This document shows, in pieces, positions 14,626-21,455 of a DNA stretch of 21,455 nucleotides. The notes under the pieces were generated by a model. It did no database searches and was not told the DNA's origin. It saw nothing but the letters and a program-made list of their open reading frames with translations. The translations under genes and the position numbers were made by a program. Location: positions 1-21,455 of the forward strand of contig JBLHRR010000095.1 in NCBI GenBank assembly GCA_047626155.1. The letters run 5' to 3'. Source of the stretch: CALGLS01 sp047626155. GTDB lineage: Bacteria > Bacteroidota > Bacteroidia > Chitinophagales > Saprospiraceae. Numbering within the stretch: the first letter of the stretch is position 1; every line of letters begins with the position of its first letter.

Positions 14626-17600
14626 TTACTTTATAATCGAAATGTCCCCACTATATAGTAACTCCTTCCCATCCACAAATCTAATTTTTGCAAAATAAGC
14701 AAAAACCCCTGAACTCATCGGTTTACCTTTGAAGTAGCCATCCCAGCCATGAGTACGGTCATTGGTTGGGAAGTTTTGATCGGAGAATTGGAGCTCTCCC
14801 CAGCGGTCAAAAATTTTGAAATCTAACACTTCGGCTACACCAAAATCACTGAATATATATAGGATGTCGTTAATGCCATCTCCGTTGGGACTAAAGGCAT
14901 TGGGGATGTACACCCTTCTTTCTTTTGTTACAATGACCCTCATGGTGTCAATATCTGTACAGCCCGCGGTGTCGGTAACCATCAAAGTGTAATCGATTGT
15001 TTCCAGTGGAAAAGAGGTTACGTCCAGACAATCGGTACAGTCCAAGAAATTTGGAGGCATCCATTCATAAATCACCGAGTCTTGTATATTTGTTGCCGAA
15101 GTAATGTCAATCATTTCGCCTAGCGCGATCGTGGTGTCAGCAGGAAGTAGAACGACTATCTCTGGTGGGCAAGGAATGAAAAATGGCTCGGTATGAATGC
15201 AATTCAAAGTATCCAAAACGTAGAGGATTTGAGGTCCGCATGGTTGGCCATCGAAAACCAAGTTGGACGTGAAAAACAAATTCTCTAAATTGAATTGTAA
15301 ATGCATTGTTGTACTATCTATCAATAAGGCTCCATCAGAACTATCGTAACAAGTTGTCTCTATTGTTTCATACAAAAAGTCTACTCCTGGTTTTGCATCT
15401 ACATTAACGGAGCTTGTGGCGGTACAGCCATTTGCATCTGTTACGGTTAGTGTGTAGTTTCCTGCGCCTATCGCAAATTGATTTGGACTATTGGTCAACT
15501 CCGGAGCCCAGTCATATTGAAAAGGAGCTAGGCCCCCGTTGACTGTGGCAGTAGTGGTGCCATCTTCGTCCTCGGGACAAGTGGTAGTCGATTCAATGTT
15601 TAAAAATAATTCAGTCGATTCAAAGGAAGTAATGCTTAAGATACTATCACAATCATTCATATTGAAAAGTGTATCGTAATATAAACCGTTGCCAGAAATG
15701 ACGATGCCATTGATTATTATTTGTTCGCCGAAACAGAGGTAGATACTGTCTTCTAAAAAGGCAAAGCCAGCAATTATCAAAATGGTATCTGAACTCAGGC
15801 AGCCATTGTTGGTTATTCCGGTTACTATAACTTCTGTTTCGTCATCCGTAGGATTAAGTGTTGCAGAAGGGCAGTCATCACAACTGAGTGGAGCTGAAGA
15901 CTGCCAGGTGTATTGATCGAAATTATCCTCCTGTACCGTGATGGTTACTGTTTCTCCTGTGCAAACGTTGACGTCTGGTCCCAGCGATAAAATACTGGTG
16001 GGGTCAACCGTAATGTTAATGCTATCGGTCTGCTCCGTACAGCCAATTAAAGTGCGGACATAGTAGGTGCCAGAGTTAGATACGGAAATGCTTTGTTGGA
16101 AAGAAAGGTTATTCCAAAGGTAACTTTCAAAGCCAGGGCCAGCATCTAAGACAATAATGCCATTCTCACAAATTTCTAGATCTGGGCCAAGGTCTAATGG
16201 AATAAATGGAATCATATCTTCCGTTCCAACCATATTGTTGGTGTAATCACATTCCGGAATGAAATTAACCGGGAAGTCCTGTTCCAAATCAAAAGGTGGG
16301 TTCTCAGAGCCGTCATCATTTATAATGACAAATATAGGATTGTTAATGGTATTTGGAATGGTCAGGCTGAAGGTTAAACAGTCGCCTGATTGTAGCGTTT
16401 GTCCGAGCGTGCTGACAGAATCTAAAGTAGCAGAAGTATTTGTAGTTGGATTGTTTTGGTAGAAAGCAATAGGTGTTTCAGCATTCAGACCATTAGCGCC
16501 AATATTGCAGATTTCAAAAATAACTACAGTGTTAAAAATAGCATCACAGAAAGAAGTATCTAGAGTGATGGTTGCATCTGCTACCAGGTAATCCTGATCT
16601 GCGTACATGGTCAGAAAATTGTTTAGCTCAACGCTGTCTCCAACGATGTGAGACTCTTGTTGGACGGCCGGTACAGTAAGGTCATCATTGATGTTTATAT
16701 TCATGTAATTGTGCTGGTTCCAAACACTTCGAGCATTCAGCCAGGGGATGAATGCAGAGCCATAGGCAGTAAGTGTGTTTTCACAGCTACAAAGAATTTC
16801 GGTTTCTCCGTCATTGTCTACATCTACGATGACTGGATATTCGATTCGGGTACCCGAGGCACAGGGAATTCCGGTTAAGGTAATACCGGTACTTCCGTCC
16901 AAAATTCTAAGTTGGGTTTCTCCCCGATAGACCACCTCTTGAGCGCCATCATTGTTAAAGTCAAAAACGGCAGAACCGGTAGAGCCGGAATTGTCATCCG
17001 TATTTAAGGTCCAGACTACATCCAGTGTTCCTCCACTCGGATTACCCGTTGGTTTTATAACTCGGTATTGTTCTTTGGTACAAACTCCAATTTCTGGAAA
17101 GCCATCTCCGTCAAAATCGGCAATGTTGGCTTGTGAAATAAAACCTTCATCGGTAGAGGAGGGGGTCTGGAATTCAGAATATAACAAGGTGTTTGTTTGA
17201 AGATCCCAAGCATAGATAATTCCAAAATTACTGTTGGTCGTGGTGACTACTGCATCCAAATCTCCATCCTTGTCAATGTCTGCCAGACTGGTAAATCCAT
17301 CTTTGTCCGTACTGCCGGGTAGTGTTTTTTCCACACTCATCATACTCGCTGCCGGATTTGTAGTGTTGATGTTTACGGAGAAAACCATACCACCAGCCAC
17401 TATCTCTAAGCCTGTACAATTGGCACATTCTGAATCGGGTAAAACGTCAGCAGCCACCGTTAGGGATTGCGACTGAGAGGCATTATCTCCAACCGGTTTA
17501 TTACCATGGTGCTGGTTGATGCCACCTTCTACAATCAATTCTCCAGTAAGACTATTGAAAATCTGCGTACCGAGATATAACTCCGGAATACCATCACCGT

Positions 17601-20600
17601 TAAAATCAGCAACACTTACGGAAACAGCTTGTTGGATGTCATTGTAACCTGCCTGCGCCTCCGACATCCATTTTTCCACGTAAGTGGAACCATTGTATTC
17701 ATAGCAAAGTACGCGGCGGGCTACATTGCCATTTATGAAAGGGCCAGAGCCCACATAGTTGTTATTGTCAGGATGGTCAGAGGCCATTATGAAAATTTCG
17801 GCATAACCGTTTCTATCTACATCCGCTATGGCCGGCCCATCTGCGAGGTAGTAAAAAGCGGGAGTGATTATGATCGCTTCTATGTTTCCAGTTGCACCAT
17901 CTACAATTAGTAAGTTTGGATAAGCGCCCAAGGCAGGGATAGAATCACCGGTACAAGGTTTTCCAATAACCTCCGGAACGCCATCTCCATCAATGTCACC
18001 TGTAATTGGAGTGTTATAAGAACACCAGTCACCTGGTCCACTCGACTCCCATTCTATCTCTGCGGAAATCGGCGCATCGTCAAAAGTGAAAACACAGCCT
18101 TCTGGGCAACCTGTATAGTAGAAAGCATCGCAACCAGGAGTGTTACAACAGTCAGGGTCATAACAATCAATTAAACCATCTTGGTCATCGTCAATGCCGT
18201 TGTCACAAATTTCTATACAACCAGCAATGCAAATTATTTCTTCTGTTAAATTGGTATTTATAGGATTGATGATGGTGGGATTGGCAGCAAAAATACCACT
18301 ATTGTAAGCGATCAGTGGATGTAAACCGTCATAAGGATTTGGAAAATCTGTAGCCGATAATTCGATGTTTTCAATATAAGCACAACTGCTATTGACTAAT
18401 CCATTGCCATCTAATTTTAAAATATAAATGTCATCATCTCCTGTGCCAGCACCTTGGCTGTAAGCTGCTATGTAAAAGTAGTTGTTGGCATAAATCATTT
18501 CGATTCCGGCGTAGTTACCATCTGGATCTTTATAGCTTGCAACCATTTCAAAAGCCCCACCATAGGTTTTTGCCCAAAGTGGATTTCCATCCTTGTCAGT
18601 TTTGAGAATGAAGATTTTATCGGTGTCTGTGTCCATTCCTAGAAGAGCGTAGCCATCTGCAGTACTGGTTATTTCTAGAAATGTGATGTCATTGTTATTT
18701 GCACTTAAAGTATATTCTTTTGCCCAGCCCAATTCTCCATCTAGATTTGTTTTGCTGAGGAATACTTCGGGATTGTTTGCTTGATCGCCATCTTTGTCGC
18801 CGTGATGTGCTTGAATGATGAAGTCGTTTTCGATGAGTAAGTCTGTTTGGTATAAGCGAGCATTTTCCGTTGGTCCAGCCAAGTAGAGTCGTGACCAGAT
18901 TTCGTTGCCATTCAAATCGAAGCGACTTAAGGAAGGGCGAACTTTGGTGTTGCCACCGCCGGGTAAAATCTGCTGACCGCTTAGGTAAATGTTTCCATTG
19001 TAAATTTGAGCCGCATTGAAAGTTTCGCAGGCTCCAAGATTATAGCTCTGATTCAAACCCGTGAGCGTTCCTGTATTTCTTCCTATTTGGAAAAGGTAGC
19101 CATCACAACCAAAACCCGGAGCAATATTATTACGGCTTTGGCCTGCAACTAGGAAATCTCCGCCCGCACTTATTTCCGAAAGGGCTATGTTGTTCACACT
19201 CGCTACAAAAGCAGAATGGAGTTGAACCCAAATTAAAGCATCTGTATTTGGATCATATCTAAAAACAAATCCCTGTCTTTCGTTAGCTGAATTGTAGCCC
19301 ATGCCGACCCCCACAAGAAACCCATTTGAATCGACGATTAAGCCTTCCAAGATGTTTTCTCCAAAACCACTAAAAAGAAAACTTCGTTCCCAAAGTAAAT
19401 TTCCAGTTTCATCAATATTAAAAATCAAAACACTGTCTTCTCGGCTACCACCAACGTAGAAATTTTGATTGTCGCCTTCCGCAATGACATATGCTTTTTC
19501 ATCAAAATTATTTAGACCATAAGATTTAATGAAAGTAGCATTACATTCCTCGGTGGCTTCTACTACCGTTAGAGAAAAACAACTAGTGTCTGCACAAAAA
19601 GCATTAGAGGCAATCAAACAGACTTCAATAATTCCTGTTTGTGTAAAACTAGTGTTGTAATTGAAATCTGTTGATAGAGAATTTCCGTCTACGGTCCATT
19701 CATAAGACTGCGCATTGTTACTGGAGTTTAGGAAAACCATATTAGTTCCAACTTCAATAACCGGAGTCGAAGGATTGAACGCAGAAGCCACAGGGCAACT
19801 TACTTCAATAGTCATACTGAATTCATCACTACAATTCGGATCGTTATTGCCGACTTCCAAGCTGATGACAAATGTTCCAACGGTGTTAAAGGTCAAGCTG
19901 GCATCGGTAAACATCGAAAAAGGCTGGTTGTCAATAAACCAAGCCGCCTGATTTGCATTTGTACTGTTATTAATGAAGTTGAGCGTTTCGTCAACAATGA
20001 TATTGGTTGAGCTGCTGCTAAAGTTAGCAGTGACGGGATTAGAACAAAGCTCCAAACAGGCATCAGAATCTAGTAAGGAACTTCGCACACCTTCTACGAA
20101 AAAGTGCATTCGATCAGTCTGTCCCTGGGTAAAAGCGGAGTAACAATTCCAATCGCCATAATCCATGTAGTTGATAATCATATCGGCTACATCTGATGTC
20201 AAAGGATTGTTAGGGTCAGCGGCATTTACATCGGTGCTGCAAGTATTAGGTGCATTGTCGCAAAGTGTTGCTAGTGTAGATTGATCTGGCGGCGTATCGC
20301 AAACGTGGTCACCATCAGCGAGACAATCACTATTGGTACAGCCATTTTCGAAAGTATGAAAGAGTCCCAGATAATGGCCCATCTCATGAGTGAGTAGAGT
20401 AGTGTTACCAGAGTTGCTTCCCAGCCATTGTGCTTCTAAAACGATCCCATCTTCGGGACTGCCGTGAGCGGAAGGGAAGAGTGCGTATCCTGCGATATCA
20501 CAACCTTGGAAATCACTGCAAATTTCAGCGACCAGCCAGATGTTGACATAGTTTACTGGGTCCCATCGGATGAGGTCTTTTACGGCAAGGTCCTGAGTTT

Positions 20601-21117
20601 CCAAAGTCATATTGGTCAGCGCAGAATTCACTCGGTTGATACCTGTTGTAGCGTTGCCATTCGGATCTCTTTTGGCTAGGCAAAATTGTAAATCGGTGTT
20701 TACGCCAGTCCCTTGATCATAATACCCCTGATTGGCAAAAGCCGCGTTCAAATCGGCTAGGCCTTGCAAAGCAATAGCATCGCTGATATTCTCTGGGCCA
20801 TTACTGTGAATGATATGAAAGACAACCGGAAGGGTTTCCAGTGCACGAATGTCGTTGGGGTTATAGTTTGCTAAAAAGCGATAAGCATCTTCTTCCAATC
20901 GCTGGCTTTGCTCGGCTATAGCAGGCTGCTGCTCAAATAGCAATTGTTGCGCATGGCTGTGGCCACAAAAATCAGCAGTTGTCTGAACAGTTTGTTCCTC
21001 GTTTACCTCCCAGCCTCCTAAAGGGGGAGCCGTAAGCTCGGTAATGCCGGGTTGCTCGCCCTGAGGCGAAACCAAAAGAAAAAACAAACCGATGAAGGAA
21101 TAATATAATGAATTCAT
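14626..21117 (-). CDS. Giant T9SS-exported M43 metallopeptidase, paralogue without the beta-helix
   Basis: A 2163-residue paralogue of the neighbouring giant protein with the same order of modules. It has an export segment (about 5-17) and a propeptide with Cys51. The M43 peptidase is at about 93-355, with HEMGHYLGLFH (244-254, catalytic Glu245), Met-turn NYMDYG (316-321) and FTQGQTDRM. Two PKD domains follow (about 358-440 and 441-520), then five W-containing propeller-like repeats (about 530-910). The linker CDNGIDDDQDGLIDC (971-985) precedes seven FG-GAP repeats (1040-1441), a CARDB-like domain (about 1513-1630), Ig-like modules (about 1640-1780), one 'C-x-G' repeat (about 1788-1830) and SprB-like repeats (about 1843-1975). 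An Ig-like module (about 1984-2065) and CHU_C (about 2068-2163: NAFSPNGDGIND, IFDRWG) close the protein. In the gene's own frame the upstream hexamers read Asn-Asp with no start before a TAG, so ATG at 21117 is the start. A surface or secreted protease/adhesin is inferred; its substrate is unknown. Confidence 0.93.
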   Translation of the reverse strand: MNSLYYSFIGLFFLLVSPQGEQPGITELTAPPLGGWEVNEEQTVQTTADFCGHSHAQQLLFEQQPAIAEQSQRLEEDAYRFLANYNPNDIRALETLPVVFHIIHSNGPENISDAIALQGLADLNAAFANQGYYDQGTGVNTDLQFCLAKRDPNGNATTGINRVNSALTNMTLETQDLAVKDLIRWDPVNYVNIWLVAEICSDFQGCDIAGYALFPSAHGSPEDGIVLEAQWLGSNSGNTTLLTHEMGHYLGLFHTFENGCTNSDCLADGDHVCDTPPDQSTLATLCDNAPNTCSTDVNAADPNNPLTSDVADMIINYMDYGDWNCYSAFTQGQTDRMHFFVEGVRSSLLDSDACLELCSNPVTANFSSSSTNIIVDETLNFINNSTNANQAAWFIDNQPFSMFTDASLTFNTVGTFVISLEVGNNDPNCSDEFSMTIEVSCPVASAFNPSTPVIEVGTNMVFLNSSNNAQSYEWTVDGNSLSTDFNYNTSFTQTGIIEVCLIASNAFCADTSCFSLTVVEATEECNATFIKSYGLNNFDEKAYVIAEGDNQNFYVGGSREDSVLIFNIDETGNLLWERSFLFSGFGENILEGLIVDSNGFLVGVGMGYNSANERQGFVFRYDPNTDALIWVQLHSAFVASVNNIALSEISAGGDFLVAGQSRNNIAPGFGCDGYLFQIGRNTGTLTGLNQSYNLGACETFNAAQIYNGNIYLSGQQILPGGGNTKVRPSLSRFDLNGNEIWSRLYLAGPTENARLYQTDLLIENDFIIQAHHGDKDGDQANNPEVFLSKTNLDGELGWAKEYTLSANNNDITFLEITSTADGYALLGMDTDTDKIFILKTDKDGNPLWAKTYGGAFEMVASYKDPDGNYAGIEMIYANNYFYIAAYSQGAGTGDDDIYILKLDGNGLVNSSCAYIENIELSATDFPNPYDGLHPLIAYNSGIFAANPTIINPINTNLTEEIICIAGCIEICDNGIDDDQDGLIDCYDPDCCNTPGCDAFYYTGCPEGCVFTFDDAPISAEIEWESSGPGDWCSYNTPITGDIDGDGVPEVIGKPCTGDSIPALGAYPNLLIVDGATGNIEAIIITPAFYYLADGPAIADVDRNGYAEIFIMASDHPDNNNYVGSGPFINGNVARRVLCYEYNGSTYVEKWMSEAQAGYNDIQQAVSVSVADFNGDGIPELYLGTQIFNSLTGELIVEGGINQHHGNKPVGDNASQSQSLTVAADVLPDSECANCTGLEIVAGGMVFSVNINTTNPAASMMSVEKTLPGSTDKDGFTSLADIDKDGDLDAVVTTTNSNFGIIYAWDLQTNTLLYSEFQTPSSTDEGFISQANIADFDGDGFPEIGVCTKEQYRVIKPTGNPSGGTLDVVWTLNTDDNSGSTGSAVFDFNNDGAQEVVYRGETQLRILDGSTGITLTGIPCASGTRIEYPVIVDVDNDGETEILCSCENTLTAYGSAFIPWLNARSVWNQHNYMNININDDLTVPAVQQESHIVGDSVELNNFLTMYADQDYLVADATITLDTSFCDAIFNTVVIFEICNIGANGLNAETPIAFYQNNPTTNTSATLDSVSTLGQTLQSGDCLTFSLTIPNTINNPIFVIINDDGSENPPFDLEQDFPVNFIPECDYTNNMVGTEDMIPFIPLDLGPDLEICENGIIVLDAGPGFESYLWNNLSFQQSISVSNSGTYYVRTLIGCTEQTDSINITVDPTSILSLGPDVNVCTGETVTITVQEDNFDQYTWQSSAPLSCDDCPSATLNPTDDETEVIVTGITNNGCLSSDTILIIAGFAFLEDSIYLCFGEQIIINGIVISGNGLYYDTLFNMNDCDSILSITSFESTELFLNIESTTTCPEDEDGTTTATVNGGLAPFQYDWAPELTNSPNQFAIGAGNYTLTVTDANGCTATSSVNVDAKPGVDFLYETIETTCYDSSDGALLIDSTTMHLQFNLENLFFTSNLVFDGQPCGPQILYVLDTLNCIHTEPFFIPCPPEIVVLLPADTTIALGEMIDITSATNIQDSVIYEWMPPNFLDCTDCLDVTSFPLETIDYTLMVTDTAGCTDIDTMRVIVTKERRVYIPNAFSPNGDGINDILYIFSDFGVAEVLDFKIFDRWGELQFSDQNFPTNDRTHGWDGYFKGKPMSSGVFAYFAKIRFVDGKELLYSGDISIIK

Positions 21118-21140
21118 GTCATTGTCATTGTCATTGTCAT
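21114..21140 (-). promoter_or_regulatory. Candidate leader peptide Met-Thr x4, coupled to the giant gene by an ATGA overlap
   Basis: On the minus strand the frame from 21140 reads ATG ACA four times, then TGA (21116-21114). That TGA overlaps the ATG (21117-21115) of the 2163-residue gene as ATGA, the classic geometry for translational coupling. The open frame is built entirely by the hexamer repeat. It may simply be a by-product of the repeat; there is no evidence of translation. Confidence 0.35.
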
Positions 21141-21155
21141 TGTTGCTGTTGCTGT
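21120..21155. repeat. Hexanucleotide tandem repeat in the leader of the giant gene
   Basis: Four exact CATTGT units (21120-21143) are followed by two TGCTGT units (21144-21155), giving 36 bp of strict 6-bp period ending three bases before the start codon. Six-base units are prone to slipped-strand change in copy number, which here would alter the leader length in steps of two codons. Confidence 0.8.
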
Positions 21156-21156
21156 T

Positions 21157-21455
21157 CCCGAACTACTTCGTGGTTCATTTAAGACCCTTTGAACTATTGA
21201 TTTGATGTCTGTAAATTGCCGTTGTTCTCTCCGTTTTACTACCCCAAAGGCGACGACTCGTTTTTAAGAGACTGCCCCGAGGAGGGTCTAAGAAAATATC
21301 ATTCCTTATTCATCAATATAGACCTGATTGTCAGGATATTGTAATGAAAATTAGGAATACAGGTTTGGAAGAGTTAGGAACTAGTAAATTAGGATAAAGA
21401 TTGCAGGCTATAATCGTGTTTTAAAGCAGGGTAGCTTAATCGATTTTTAAGAGAA
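21157..21455. other. Upstream region of the right-hand giant gene, no gene seen
   Basis: About 300 bp to the window end with no coding frame recognised. An 11-bp direct repeat TTTTTAAGAGA occurs at 21261-21271 and 21444-21454. No minus-strand TAnnTTTG box was found, so the promoter of the giant gene is not placed; it may lie here in a diverged form. The region is cut by the window edge. Confidence 0.4.

Noticed and set aside
6896..20679. Many plus-strand open frames of 60-130 codons across the two giant genes
   Set aside because: All lie antisense to strongly supported, repeat-rich coding sequence, have no recognisable domains and no promoter or conserved start. They are shadows of the long minus-strand frames.
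6379..21117. Polymorphic toxin or contact-dependent system
   Set aside because: Despite great length and repeats, the C-termini are CHU_C sorting domains rather than variable toxin domains, and no small immunity gene follows either gene.
21120..21155. CRISPR-like repetition
   Set aside because: The unit is a 6-bp head-to-tail microsatellite without spacers, so it is not a CRISPR array.

Overview
The window looks like chromosome from a Bacteroidota bacterium, most likely of the Saprospiraceae/Lewinella type. This is inferred from three things. Two very large secreted proteins end in the gliding-motility/type IX secretion C-terminal domain (CHU_C). Bacteroidota-type -7 promoter boxes (TAnnTTTG) stand before several genes. 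Purine-rich Shine-Dalgarno sites are scarce, and several genes appear to start at TTG or GTG. No tRNA, rRNA, CRISPR array, insertion sequence or phage gene was recognised.

The left 6 kb is ordinary chromosome. It holds a MacB/FtsX-type ABC transporter permease (minus strand), then on the plus strand queA (tRNA queuosine synthesis), a 73-residue DUF2795-type protein, an unrecognised 519-residue helical protein, and cmk (cytidylate kinase). These plus-strand genes look singly transcribed, since most are separated by strong hairpins and their own promoter boxes. cmk is followed by a 413-bp convergent intergenic region with three copies of a 13-bp palindrome and further inverted repeats.

The right 15 kb is two giant minus-strand genes in tandem, encoding 2163 and 2613 residues. 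Both encode a modular exoprotein: a hydrophobic export segment, a short propeptide with a lone Cys, an M43 (pappalysin/cytophagalysin-like) zinc metallopeptidase (HExxHxxGxxH plus NYMDYG Met-turn), PKD/Ig-like modules, a Trp-containing propeller-like repeat region, a Cys/Asp-rich calcium-type linker, a seven-repeat FG-GAP/VCBS propeller, a CARDB-like domain, more Ig-like and SprB-like repeats, and a CHU_C domain. They are clearly paralogues by tandem duplication. They differ chiefly in a roughly 360-residue right-handed beta-helix plus Ig module, present only in the 2613-residue copy where the other has a second PKD domain. Both are probably exported through Sec and T9SS and displayed on or released from the cell surface.

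The most unusual small-scale feature is the leader of the right-hand giant gene. Four CATTGT hexamers there create, on the coding strand, a tiny open frame Met-Thr repeated four times, whose stop codon overlaps the giant gene's start codon (ATGA).
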